In this document: in pieces, positions 52,935 to 63,287 of the stretch
How the letters are laid out: each line of letters begins with the position of its first letter
How positions within the stretch are numbered: the stretch's first letter is position 1
Origin: Cordylochernes scorpioides
Lineage: Eukaryota > Arthropoda > Arachnida > Pseudoscorpiones > Chernetidae
Direction: 5' to 3'
Length of the DNA: 64,000 nt
NCBI GenBank assembly: GCA_030710605.1
Contig: CP092864.1
Location: forward strand, 143,675,361 to 143,739,360
Program-made: the position numbers and the translations under genes
Notes under the pieces: model-generated
The model's database searches: none
What the model saw: the letters and a program-made list of their open reading frames with translations, nothing else
Told to the model about the DNA's origin: nothing

Positions 52935-55900
52935 GTGACAATTAGTAATCAAGATGCCCTCAAGAAGGAATCGCCGACCATCCCAAACCCTCCAGAGAAC
53001 CCTGCCTCGCCGACCAGCACCGACATCCTCAGGTCCATGGCCGCACTGTTGCAGCAGATGGCTACTCGGAATCCGACACCGACAGTCCCATTAGGAGCTC
53101 CTCCTCACCACGCCACAAAAATCATCCAGCTTCCTAAACTGGCTTCCCCGGAGGAGTTAACGATGTCTTTTTTCCGCGATTGGAAACAACGTTGGAACGA
53201 CTACGTGGACGCCCAACAAGTAGCCACCTTCCCGCTATCCACACAGCAAGTGACTTTGCGTGCCGCCCTCCATTCCGAATGGACCATCCTTTGGCAATCA
53301 GGCCGCCTTCATATTTCTACCACCACCACCCTCGATGAAGCCGTGAATGCTCTCGAGGCCTACCTACGCAAGAAGCGAAACCCCCTCCTTGATCGGCAAG
53401 ATTTTCATCGTAGGGACCAACAAACCGGAGAATCGGTGGATCGCTACTTCGCAGCCCTTAAAGCTCTTGATGACTCGTGTGCACATGAGCTGGATTTTAA
53501 GTGCAGCACATGCGGCGACCCGTGTATTACAATATGCACAAAAAGAGCTTGTGGGAAAACGTTTGCCCTTGCTGGTTATCAACAGCAACTCCGTATCCGT
53601 GACAGGTTAATATGTGGCCTGTTTGATAAAGACCTCCAACGAAAAGTACTGGCGGAGCAGTACAATTCCGACCTCTCCCTGGACCGAGTCCTCTCAATTT
53701 GCATCGCACATGAGAGTGCTACCGCCGTGGGCGCGACTCTTTCACTCTCCCCAACCACCTCCCCCGAAGCCTTCATTGCAACCAGACGTGCACCATCAAC
53801 CTACAAGCATCAACAAGCCAGCTCGTCTGAAACCTCACCTAAGGCCAACCGTTTCTTTCAGAAACCCTATGATCCTAATGACCCCTGCTCCGGATGTGGG
53901 GCGAACCCAAGACACCGCCGTGACCAGTGCCCAGCAAAAGACATAGAGTGTAACAAATGCGGCATCACCGGGCATTACGGAAGGGTTTGCCGACAACTGA
54001 AACGGAAACCCACAACCAAACCTAATATCCCGCCACCCGCAACCAGAAACAATCAGTCCCAACCAGGACCCTCAAACACAGTTGTTGCAGCTGGAGTACG
54101 CAACGAACTCATAACCATTACGACCGATATCAACCATAAGTTACACCAAATCCGTTGGCTGGCGGACCCGGGGTCAGATCTGGATCTAATCCCAGAATCA
54201 GAATTCCTGTTACTGGATGAGCAGACCCGATCAGCACTCAACCCGAAGAACGTCCCTTGCGTAGGAGCCAACGGCATCAGCTTAAGTCCTTGTGGATCGT
54301 TCGTCGCGGCACTGCATCTCAACGGGAAAACATACAGTACTACCGTTGGAGTCTGCAAGCACCTGAACGCCCCTCTCTTGAGCAAGAGCGGATGCAAAGC
54401 CTTAGGACTTCTGCCGGATAACTGGCCCCATTCAATGATCGTCAATGCCATAACCAACGGACAAGTTCTAACGTTCCCGCCGACCCCGGTGAGAGCCAAT
54501 GAGATCGATAAGCAGTCTATCCTTACCCATTATGCTAGAGCGTTCGACGACACAGTGTTAAAACCCATGCAAGGACCCCCCATGTCTATCGAACTAGTTA
54601 AAGATGCCGTTCCTTGCAAACGCTACCGGGCATACAACGTTCCCTTTCACTGGAGAGACCCCGTCAAAACTCAACTCGACACCATGTTGGCGAAAGGAAT
54701 AATCGAACAGGTACCCGTCGGCGAAGCCATCGATTGGTGCCATCCTATGGTAGTCGTCCCGAAAAAAGGCTCATCAGAACCGCGCGTAACCGTGGACCTC
54801 ACCGGACTGAACAAATACGTCCGACGACCCGCCTATCCAGTCAGGGTACCCCGCGAGGTTGTTGCTCGCATCCCACCAGGCATGCAGTTTTTCAGCACGC
54901 TAGATGCCCGTCACGGTTATTGGCAAGTCCCCCTCGATGAAAAGAGTAAAAAACTAACCACCTTCATCACACCATGGGGAAGTTACCGCTATTGTCGCAA
55001 CGTGATGGGATTGTGTTCCGCCGGAGACGAGCACAACCGTCGTGGAGACGAAGCCCTATTTGGAATACAGAACGTAGAAAAAGTGGTAGAGGACATCATT
55101 ATCTTCGATTCAGACTACAAAACACACGTCCAACGTGTTCGACAGGTCATTTCCCGGTGTCAGGAACATGGAATCACCCTCAACCAGAAGAAGTTCGTAT
55201 TCGCTCAGCCAGAAGTCGACTGGTGCGGCTTCCGTATAAATTCTTCCGGTTACACACCTTCTCCACATTTGTACTCCGCTCTAAAGAATTTCCCGATACC
55301 AACCAACAAGACCGACGTGCGTTCCTTTAACGGCCTTGTTCAACAGTTTGAGGCCTTTTCCCATCATCTAACCGAGCTATCCGCGCCAATCCGATCACTT
55401 TTGTCAGCCAAAGCCGCCTTCGTTTGGGAGGACCCCCACCAGCGAGCTTTTGACGCAGTCATTCAAGAACCCTGCAGCTCACGCATCCTAGCACAGTTCT
55501 CCCCAGGACAACCCCTCCGCCTAGAAACGGACGCAGCACAGACCCAGGGACTAGGATATGCCCTTTATCAACAACAACCTGATAGTCAATGGAGACTTCT
55601 CCAGGTAGGATCCCGCAATGTGACTCCTGCAGAGTCCCGGTATAGCGCCACGGAAATTGAGTTATTAGCTGTCGTGTGGGCAGCCAAGAAATGCAAGTTA
55701 TTTCTTATGGGATCTCATTTCGAACTTATAGTCGAACACCGTCCCCTTATTCCCATACTGAACTCCAAAACTCTGGACGAGATAGAAAACCCAAGGCTCC
55801 TCCGGCTAAAGGAAAAGCTGACTCCGTACCTCATTACGGCAGTTTGGCGTCCGGGAAAGAAACATACCGTTGTCGACGTGCTCTCTCGCCACCCATCCCC

Positions 55901-56210
55901 AGTTCCCGACGTTTACGATACCGATGATCATCCTGATTCTGATCCCGCACCTCTCATTGCCGCTGCAGTAGTAGACCCGGTCGACGGATCCAGGGTAATG
56001 GAGGATTCGTTAATACGACAAATCAGAGCAGCCGCAGAGCATGATGGAGAGTACAAACGTATACGCAATATCATCCCTCAAAAGATTCAACGTAAAGAAG
56101 ACCTCGACGAAGATCTTCGCCCCTACTGGAGAGTATTGCACCAACTAAGCGTACGCGAAGGGAATGGAGAACAAGGATTTCAGAATGCGATCAACGAGCC
56201 CAGAACTTAA
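52935..56210 (+). CDS. Gypsy Gag-Pol (gag, protease, RT, RNase H), truncated
   Basis: 1,091 aa in one open frame; the supplied start may not be the true first codon. Gag about 1-310; zinc knuckles CSGCGANPRHRRDQC and CNKCGITGHYGRVC 318-352; protease LADPGSDLDLIPESE around residue 411 (DPG rather than the usual DSG/DTG). RT has VVVPKKGSSEPRVTVDLTGL, FFSTLDARHGYWQVPLD and the catalytic VVEDIIIFD, where Glu replaces the first Asp. RNase H is LETDAAQTQGLGYALYQ and RYSATEIELLAVVWAAKK, then the KKHTVVDVLSRHP tether. After LHQLSVREG the frame turns to unrelated residues: the integrase zinc finger and DDE core (roughly 250 aa) are gone. RT and protease changes suggest it is not autonomous. Confidence 0.9.
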   Translation: MTISNQDALKKESPTIPNPPENPASPTSTDILRSMAALLQQMATRNPTPTVPLGAPPHHATKIIQLPKLASPEELTMSFFRDWKQRWNDYVDAQQVATFPLSTQQVTLRAALHSEWTILWQSGRLHISTTTTLDEAVNALEAYLRKKRNPLLDRQDFHRRDQQTGESVDRYFAALKALDDSCAHELDFKCSTCGDPCITICTKRACGKTFALAGYQQQLRIRDRLICGLFDKDLQRKVLAEQYNSDLSLDRVLSICIAHESATAVGATLSLSPTTSPEAFIATRRAPSTYKHQQASSSETSPKANRFFQKPYDPNDPCSGCGANPRHRRDQCPAKDIECNKCGITGHYGRVCRQLKRKPTTKPNIPPPATRNNQSQPGPSNTVVAAGVRNELITITTDINHKLHQIRWLADPGSDLDLIPESEFLLLDEQTRSALNPKNVPCVGANGISLSPCGSFVAALHLNGKTYSTTVGVCKHLNAPLLSKSGCKALGLLPDNWPHSMIVNAITNGQVLTFPPTPVRANEIDKQSILTHYARAFDDTVLKPMQGPPMSIELVKDAVPCKRYRAYNVPFHWRDPVKTQLDTMLAKGIIEQVPVGEAIDWCHPMVVVPKKGSSEPRVTVDLTGLNKYVRRPAYPVRVPREVVARIPPGMQFFSTLDARHGYWQVPLDEKSKKLTTFITPWGSYRYCRNVMGLCSAGDEHNRRGDEALFGIQNVEKVVEDIIIFDSDYKTHVQRVRQVISRCQEHGITLNQKKFVFAQPEVDWCGFRINSSGYTPSPHLYSALKNFPIPTNKTDVRSFNGLVQQFEAFSHHLTELSAPIRSLLSAKAAFVWEDPHQRAFDAVIQEPCSSRILAQFSPGQPLRLETDAAQTQGLGYALYQQQPDSQWRLLQVGSRNVTPAESRYSATEIELLAVVWAAKKCKLFLMGSHFELIVEHRPLIPILNSKTLDEIENPRLLRLKEKLTPYLITAVWRPGKKHTVVDVLSRHPSPVPDVYDTDDHPDSDPAPLIAAAVVDPVDGSRVMEDSLIRQIRAAAEHDGEYKRIRNIIPQKIQRKEDLDEDLRPYWRVLHQLSVREGNGEQGFQNAINEPRT

Positions 56211-56440
56211 GGCAGAAAGCCCTCAAGCGATACAATCGCAACGCCAAGCCACTCTCACAATTGGAAGTGGGAGCAATAGTCCTTGTCCAGGATCACCGCA
56301 CAAAACATTGGACCCTCCTTGCTGAGGTTCTCGAACAACTTCCACGCGGTCGCAGCTACCTCATCCGGACCGACGCCGGACGCCTTCTTCGCCGTAATCG
56401 CAGATTCTTACGACCTTTCGTGCCTCCACCGTACACCACC
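56205..56440 (+). pseudogene. Gypsy integrase C-terminal remnant
   Basis: Shifted frame: LRQKALKRYNRNAKPLSQLE, then VGAIVLVQDHRTKHWTLLAE and GRLLRRNRRFLRPF, the usual C-terminal part of a Gypsy integrase. This shows that a deletion with frame change removed the catalytic core between about 56160 and 56200. Confidence 0.85.
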
Positions 56441-56553
56441 CCACCCAACTCAGCTCAACATCAGCAGACCTTATCCCCTCGAACCCGAGAACCGAACCCG
56501 CGTTATAGCAACTACGTTGGATCGGTCCCAAGTCCCAATCTCCAGGGGGGGCA

Positions 56554-56881
56554 TGAGATAAGAGGATGCCAGCGGGCGACGCTGGCCTGGGACGCTGGGA
56601 ATTCTGCGAGAAGCGGCGGCTGGCCAGCCGGCCTGCGCGCGCACCGGGGGCTGCGCGCGCACTTTTCGAACACCGCCTGATGTCGCCGGCTGTTTACCGC
56701 GCGTCGCTACAACCTGCGGCGGTTCCTTCCATTATATAATACTCTAGGCGCTGGTGGAGTAAAAACTGTACTCCACCTGCCTCTTATAATTGTATGTAAT
56801 TTTTGGACACTTATTAAAATATAAATTATTAATTTATAGTTCTCACTGCAGCTCGAACCTTTACCCTAACGCGGTAGAACA
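56554..56881 (+). repeat. Gypsy 3' LTR
   Basis: Same 328 bp as the 5' LTR, directly after the purine tract. Confidence 0.95.
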
Positions 56882-57265
56882 CCCAGTATGCTGATCATCG
56901 TTTACCTTTTCCCGACCTTTTTGGAAGCGTGAAAATCATTCAAAAGTTCTTGAACGGGATAAAGCTGCATCGCCAAAAGCTTCTTTAATCAATTCATACG
57001 TCTCAGTATCACTTTTATTTCAATTTAAAACAAAGCTTAATGCAGATTCTCTGCTCTTCGAAAATGGCCATTTTAAAATTAGAAATGCGAACCTTACAAG
57101 GAAGTTGTTTTGTTCTATTTTTAGATCGGCGCGTGCGCCACGAGACTCGTGCTTTCAGTCAGGTGTGGTCGAATGTCCAATATTCAACTCTGTAAAAATA
57201 TTTTCTCTAGCTTTTTTATTTATTTTATTTTTTAACCAGTCCTGGAAATTAATGAACGCACCTTG

Positions 57266-58199
57266 TATATTATTATCGCGCTTGACTCCTCCGGTTCTTC
57301 GCGACGACGCCGCTTCTTCCTTCGTGGATCACCTACCCCGGGCTCCCGTTGATCTTCCTCTGAAGCTGTACCCTGCAGACCCCCCATAGATCTTCCGAGA
57401 ACCACCACTCAAGTGGATCTCCTTTCCTCTGGCAGTATCTCTCGGCCTTACCACCGGTGGGAGGACACGAGAGACTTACCCGAAGAGTAGCGACTATGGT
57501 GTTGACGAGAGCAACAACCGGCAACAAGACTTCTAACATTCCTCCTTTATTGTCATTTCTACTACACATTACATATAACTAGAATAGCAATTAACGGGTA
57601 TTTACATAGGGCCAATATAAACGTGTATTTACAATCATTTTGCCAGGAAACAGGACCACAGCAGTCGGCGATATCCACACTAGTTCCATACGGAAACAGG
57701 CGAAAGCGCCATCTATTGGCGGAGGTTGTAGGTGTTTTCAGGCCTTTTACGCAACAATATTTATATCTTGTGTGTATTATATTTACATATATTTTTTTTA
57801 AATTTTATATAGTGATTATTTAACATTTACATACAGTATTTGGTGTATTATATGTAGATTTTTTAAAAGATATATTTTGACTGAGTTACATTTTTATTAT
57901 ATTTATAAACGCTCTCTGTCACTACTCCACCTCACTTAGAACGTTAGCGTGAGGACGCTGGGAGAAGTCGACAAACTCATGTTGGATCACATCACATCGA
58001 GAAAATAGATTGACATCTCAAAAGGTAATTATTTCTTTATTTCCATATTTAACTTGTATGTTGTATCTTTGACATAAAACCGGCCTTTGCCACTTAACCA
58101 GCTTAAACGGCCATTTGGTAAATTGGACCGTATTCATAACCCTTCTTGTTGTAATATGTTTTGTTTATTATTTTTAATTAAAGAAAGATATATCTCTAT
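57266..58199. other. Unassigned interval
   Basis: GC-rich block 57285-57500 followed by AT-rich DNA. Possibly retroelement leader sequence, but no domain, LTR ends or shared repeat could be established. Confidence 0.4.
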
Positions 58200-58530
58200 T
58201 GTGGTGGTTCGTCTGGTTTTGAAGAAATTATTCAATTATTCATTACAAGGTATATTAATTATTACAGATAAAATATAAAAATAAATATCAATGTTAATTA
58301 TTATTGTTACAAATTAAAATCTAGTAAAGAAGAGTTTAAAAAGGTTTGATGAAAATGGATGGATGAATATGGACGTTGGCTCGTGGTGGCCGTCAAAAAC
58401 AATGGTATCCTCCCACGTGCTTACCACGTCACCGCCGCCACGCATGCGCCGACTTGGCGTCACCGCCGGCAGAGGTGGTGGCGGTTGAAAGGGCTGTTCA
58501 AAATTGGCGGTGGGTCAAAACACCGTCACA
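58200..58530 (+). mobile_element. Solo LTR, unoccupied paralogue of 46674-47568
   Basis: 331 bp, TGTGGTGGTTCGTCTGG ... CACCGTCACA. Flanks CTAT and CCAT would be a 4-bp target duplication with one change. It has no Helitron, and shows the uninterrupted sequence TTAATTATTATTGTTACA at the equivalent site. Confidence 0.8.
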
Positions 58531-58676
58531 CCATAAAGGACTTATTTATTTAATTAACAAAGTGCAACATACCTAATATTATAAATCTTCTATTTTGCAT
58601 ATATATATTTAAAAAAGAATAATATTAACATTGGTCAATGGTCAAATCTATTTACGGCATTTATATTGTGGCGAAG

Positions 58677-58909
58677 AGATCATTCATATTTTATTATTTA
58701 ATTTAATTATTCAATGAAAATAGTTGAAACAGATTTATTATTTTATATTTGTAAATCATCTCATTTAGTTACCTAGTTTACTTGCTCGATATTCTCTAGC
58801 TGTAGATAGTGTTTGTTGGTTTGTTGATGATTGTCAACTGGTCGTACTGACGCCATCAATAAATACTTTTACATCTTAAGATATTCTAAGACCTGATTTC
58901 TACGCTACA
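58677..58909 (+). mobile_element. Solo LTR, 233 bp
   Basis: TGTGGCGAAG ... TTCTACGCTACA, flanked by ATAT at 58673-58676 and 58910-58913. AATAAA lies near the right part (CATCAATAAATAC), as in an R region. No second copy in the window, so the call rests on ends and target duplication. Confidence 0.65.
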
Positions 58910-59136
58910 ATATTATATTACACTTGTAGAATGTTATGAAATCGAAACCGCCCGTGTACTGATGAGAACCATAACCCTAAACCATGGTATACAGGTTGTT
59001 GGCTTTTTTGTCTGAATTTGCTGAAAATCGTGTTGTAGCTAATTCTTTATCATCTCTAGTAAAGTTTTTATACTAAGGGGATGAAAAGTGCATCGTTCTC
59101 ATGTATAATTAAAAAGAAAGGTGTCTATTTCGGTAC

Positions 59137-59397
59137 ATATCGTCCCTACAACTGCAAACTATCGAATGTGAAAAATTCAATTTTGAAGGAGAGAGAAATG
59201 AAGAGACCATGTGGCCTACCCTCAGTAGAGGAAGGCATTGAAGGAGGGAGAAATGAAGAGACCCTGTCATGGTCTCTTCATTTCTCCCTCCTTCAATGCC
59301 TTCCTCTACAGAGGGTAGGCCACATGGTCTCTTCATTTCTCTCTCCTTCAAAATTGAATTTTTCACATTCGATAGTTTGCAGTTGTAGAGACGATAT
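59137..59397. repeat. Near-perfect inverted repeat, 261 bp
   Basis: Arms 59137-59263 and 59271-59397 (127 bp each) around the 7-nt spacer CTGTCAT. The arms contain an internal duplication: GAAGGAGAGAGAAATGAAGA and GAAGGAGGGAGAAATGAAGA. Its transcript would form a long hairpin. The frames on both strands mirror each other and are not considered genes. Confidence 0.85.
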
Positions 59398-59720
59398 CAA
59401 CTTTGTAAATTGTTACATCAATTTTAATACGCTTTACATTTATTCAAAAATCATTTGGATGAATTAATGGGGGGGCCTGGATCATCAGTGGTGAACCCTC
59501 CCAACGGTTTCACCAGTTTAATCTACCATACCGCTGTTATATTGCATTTTTTCGGTTTTCCTTTTATAGTGATACTGATGCTAGACTCTTGGAATAGGTA
59601 TTTTAGATGAACTATGGACATAAACTTTGACGGCAGTAGAAATACATACAATTATAAATATTGTTGCACCGATTTTAATATGCCCTATATTTATTCAAAA
59701 TATTCTATGATATTTAATAT

Positions 59721-60485
59721 TGTAACATAGTATGTATTAATTTAATTTATGTAACATAGTATTTCTTAATTTTATTATTTTTTATTTAACAGAGTGGTCA
59801 TTTTTATTTTTATATCTGGCGACTCTGTAAATTTCCCTCGTGGCTTATCTTTTGTTTACCGTTCTTAGTACGTCCTTCCCTGAAATAAATTTTGTTTCCT
59901 CCTGAAGTTTTTGTCTTCCCTAATTTTCCACGTGGCATTTTGGTGGAGATGCTGGGTAAGTTAGGGAAGACAAACTGAAGATCGCCGAGAAGACCTTGAA
60001 GCCATGGGTGCTGTGATCTACATTTTCGGAGACTGACATCAGGATTCCACCGCCGTGCTAAAGCCAAGACTTCCCTCGAAGATGACGATGCCCCTATAGA
60101 CGATACGACGACAAAGCCGCTCTTCACGCCGCAAGAAAATGGACGCAAAGGTACTAGGGACAAAGTTCCAAGACTTCGATGGAATCCTTGGTAGAAGCAC
60201 GTCAAATCCACGTCAGTATCTACAATAATTGCTAGCTGTGGGTCACAGCTCCCATAGGGAAGAAGCTATGTAACATAGTATGTATTAATTTAATTTATGT
60301 AACATAGTATTTCTTAATTTTATTATTTTTTATTTAACAGAGTGGTCATTTTTATTTTTATATCTGGCGACTCTGTAAATTTCCCTCGTGGCTTATCTTT
60401 TGTTTACCGTTCTTAGTACGTCCTTCCCTGAAATAAATTTTGTTTCCTCCTGAAGTTTTTGTCTTCCCTAATTTTCCACGTGGCA
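59721..60485 (+). mobile_element. TRIM-like miniature LTR retrotransposon, 765 bp
   Basis: Two 217-bp direct repeats with TG...CA ends (59721-59937 and 60269-60485, no difference noticed), flanked by ATAT at 59717-59720 and 60486-60489. The first repeat is followed by TTTTGGTGGAGATGCTGGG, a candidate primer-binding site starting TGGTGGAG. The second is preceded by the purine-rich ATAGGGAAGAAGC. The 331-bp interior has no retroviral domain. LTR contains AATAAA (GAAATAAATTTTG). Confidence 0.85.
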
Positions 60486-60887
60486 ATATTTATTTAAAAC
60501 AAATTATATGCAAAGGTATCATTCCTTTTTATAGTTCAATTCCTTTTGTAATATTTTTATTGTACATATATCTTGATTGTTTATTGGAGAGAGAGGACCT
60601 AGAGGAAGACTGCGGATCACGACCTACGAGGAAGACAACGAATAAATAAACACAATAACTTTAAAAGGTAATTTACTTTTATTTACTTTTCTTTATTTAC
60701 TTTGAGTATGGAAACCCGCTCGGTGTATAACACCAAGAAGGAGGAAACCAAGGTCGACGACCCTGAAAAGCATCAACTTGGTGCAACAATATAATAATGG
60801 AAAATCTCCAGGGAATACTTGATACAAGCGATAAAAATTAGAGTGATAACCCACTGCCAGAAACTTAGTGTGACAGTCTTCTTCTTT

Positions 60888-61239
60888 CTTATCTCCACTC
60901 AATCATATTAGGGTATCAAGCTTGTAGAGCTTGAGACTTGACAACCATCGTGACTGAGTGAAGTAGAATGCGTCTGCCTTTGTCATTAAGACTGGGAGCA
61001 CTACTCAGTGGCAGGCCGACTTAGCTCCAAAAGAAATGGCCAACTCTGACATGAGGAACAGACGCCATGTTCAGCCGCTCCTAACATGGAGTACAAACGC
61101 TGCTCATCCTGTATCCCTGGATTAGAAGCCCTTACAGGGTACTATCAGCCGGGCCAGCTGAACCCAGGTTTTTTAGTGAGCTTGTTATTGCTCCCCCTCC
61201 TCCTTTTTCTTCCGGGCTTGGGACCGGCAAAGGCGGAGT
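60888..61239 (+). repeat. Interspersed repeat family B, copy 6
   Basis: TCTTCTTCTTTCTTATCTCC to GGGACCGGCAAAGGCGG, close to consensus. Confidence 0.8.
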
Positions 61240-61408
61240 TTGGCAGTAAATATGGGGAGAGTTATCAGACGATGCCTGTTATTTACTTATGCAAATATAT
61301 TTACACAATACGATGCATGATAGATTAAGGTTTAAGGGTCTATATAAAGCGCTATGTCCCCCTAGGAACACTTGCACTGTCATACATATATGCCTCTTAA
61401 ATTGTCTA

Positions 61409-61436
61409 TACATATATATATATATATATATATATG
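61409..61436 (+). repeat. (TA)n microsatellite
   Basis: Simple alternating CATATATATATATATATA run between CTATACA and GTCATA. Confidence 0.9.
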
Positions 61437-61589
61437 TCATAATATATGCTCTTCCAGGAATAATAAAGTAAACCTACAGTCGACCAGAGAGAGAACGCAG
61501 CTAAAGTACGGTCATCTGAGCCACTGGCCACATTCCAAGGGGCCCATTTCGTAGAACCTCAGGACTAATTAAGACAGTTGGGTGATATA

Positions 61590-62160
61590 TTGTGTTCGAC
61601 GCGAGCGGACGCCCGGCGACAGCCGGGTCCCCCATCTCGATCTCTCTCTGGTTGCCTGGGTCCTTTCTCTTCCAATTTGTGGTGTGATTATTTCTCTTTC
61701 CCCACATTATTATTATATCGCTACATTGAAAGTCGACAGGATCATATCACATTGAAAGTCGACAGGATAAGACCTGGCCGGGAAACAAATTCCCATACCT
61801 ACTGTAATCTGAAGAAAAAAGAAGCAAGACCACGATGATCGGACAAACCCAACTCAACTGTAGCCACTTCTCTTCGAGCTCTTACCCCCTTCCTCGCTAA
61901 CTTTTGAACCGTTACCCTGAAGAAGTGATCGCCTACGACGGTGATGAACCTGCCGCACACTTCTCCCAGCACTAGACCTGCCCAAGAACGATCGCCGCGC
62001 CAGAGCAGGACACCTTCCATCATCATGGACAAGACTCCGCCATATCCCTGACACTACTGTGGCGGACAACACTGTCCCGTACAATATCAGCAGAAAGAAC
62101 CCTCCCTCAATGAACTTAATAAACCTACTTACGCCCTCAACCAGCATAATCTGTGAGTGT
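61590..62160. other. Possible LTR/leader remnant
   Basis: TGTGTTCGACGCG after ATAT at 61591 and TATCGCTACA at 61726 resemble LTR ends. The following ACATTGAAAGTCGACAGGAT occurs twice, 26 bp apart. No second LTR or coding domain was found, so this is only a suggestion. Confidence 0.3.
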
Positions 62161-63280
62161 AATTGTTTCCACCCCTACCATTCATTCTTCAAAAAAGTCA
62201 TTCCTTGTAAACTCTGATGCCAATATTTTCTATAATTAGTTTAGTTCAATTTATTCTCTCCACGCCTATTAACAATGATTTTATTCTCAATACTATTTAT
62301 CTAGATATTGTAACCCATTAAATTTGTACCTTACCAATCGAATTAATAATAGACCTTTTAATGAAATATTTTTATTTTAAAGTCATTCCTTAAAATTGGC
62401 ATTCTATCTATGCATACTTTACGATTTTTAATAATAACAACAATCAATTTCATAATAGTGCTCAATCACAATAGGGTTCCAGTACCTAAACATCTTTACC
62501 CTTTTGTATATGACCTTCTCTCCTACTTGTAAGCACGGCTCACGAAATATAATTTCTTTCCCTAAACGACTCAAAATTCACTCTGTAATTCAGGCGTCGA
62601 AGAATTCCAACCACCACGTGAGCCTTGCTTACAACCAACCCGTGGTGACTCTTATCTATCTTCCCCTTAATGTCCCTCTCATTCTTACAACTTTGTTAAC
62701 CTTTTACCAGCCCATGACCCTCTATGAAATTATTGATTAATCATTTATCGAACTACTTTTGCCACTAATCTCCACTCTTTATTTACGATAATATATTTTG
62801 TAGTTCCCTCTAGCATATCCACCGACCCACACCATCTAGCCACTGGTGTGTTCGTCACAGGATGCAGATTGACTAACTGCTAGATGTTTATCAACTCCTT
62901 TTTGTTCGCACTTGAACAATCTGCATCGAGCGGCACAGTTCGCTTCTTCTTCTCGCGCCACACGGACCCTGTCTTCAAATCTATGTTTGTCCCTTGTCCA
63001 AACCAGCACGATATAGCCTACCTCCGATATTTCCCACGGAGGTACGTTAAACATCGTCGCTGATTCTGTCCGGTCCGTCATCATTTCGCGCAGACATGGG
63101 TTTTACGTTCAACCCACCGCGAAATCATCGCCTTGCACAAGCTCCCACGACAGTTCAAACACCTCGTGTCCGAGCAGCTTGTCACTTGTAAAGGACAACG
63201 CCGTCCTCGTCCCAATTTTTGGCACTGTGCGCGCATACTTTCCTCCAATTGGTTAAAACTACTAAAGTCTCATAGTATCG
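62161..63280. other. Unassigned interval
   Basis: AT-rich with a more GC-rich part at 62800-63240 (codon-like but without domains). No gene is supported. Confidence 0.4.
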
Positions 63281-63287
63281 AAATAAT

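Larger units (their letters stand above)
52556..56881 (+). mobile_element. Gypsy LTR retrotransposon lacking the integrase core
   Basis: LTRs 52556-52883 and 56554-56881 (both 328 bp, no difference noticed), 5-bp target duplication TCCAG/CCCAG with one mismatch. Primer-binding site TGGCGCAGTCGACATTCGG at 52884-52902, polypurine tract AGGGGGGCA before the 3' LTR. Markedly more GC-rich than its surroundings. Gag through RNase H form one open frame; the integrase is deleted. Confidence 0.95.
51998..57265 (-). mobile_element. mariner-like element split by a Gypsy insertion
   Basis: Terminal repeats CAAGGTGCGTTCATTAATTT at both ends (inverted), TA at 51996-51997 and 57266-57267. Without the Gypsy (52556-56881) about 0.94 kb remains. 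The N-terminal HTH half lies at 56882-57100 and the C-terminal catalytic half at 52041-52555. Confidence 0.9.

Noticed and set aside
46674..58530. A giant transposon bounded by the inverted 331-bp repeats
   Set aside because: The two copies are solo LTRs. The left copy has its own ATAT target duplication and the right copy has different flanks, so they are independent insertions rather than terminal inverted repeats.
59810..60211. 133-aa minus-strand frame
   Set aside because: It spans the TRIM 5' LTR and interior in antisense, shows no domain, and has a composition driven by the repeat.
61590..61730. Complete LTR retrotransposon starting at 61591
   Set aside because: Only one set of possible LTR ends is visible; no partner LTR, no matching target duplication and no domains.
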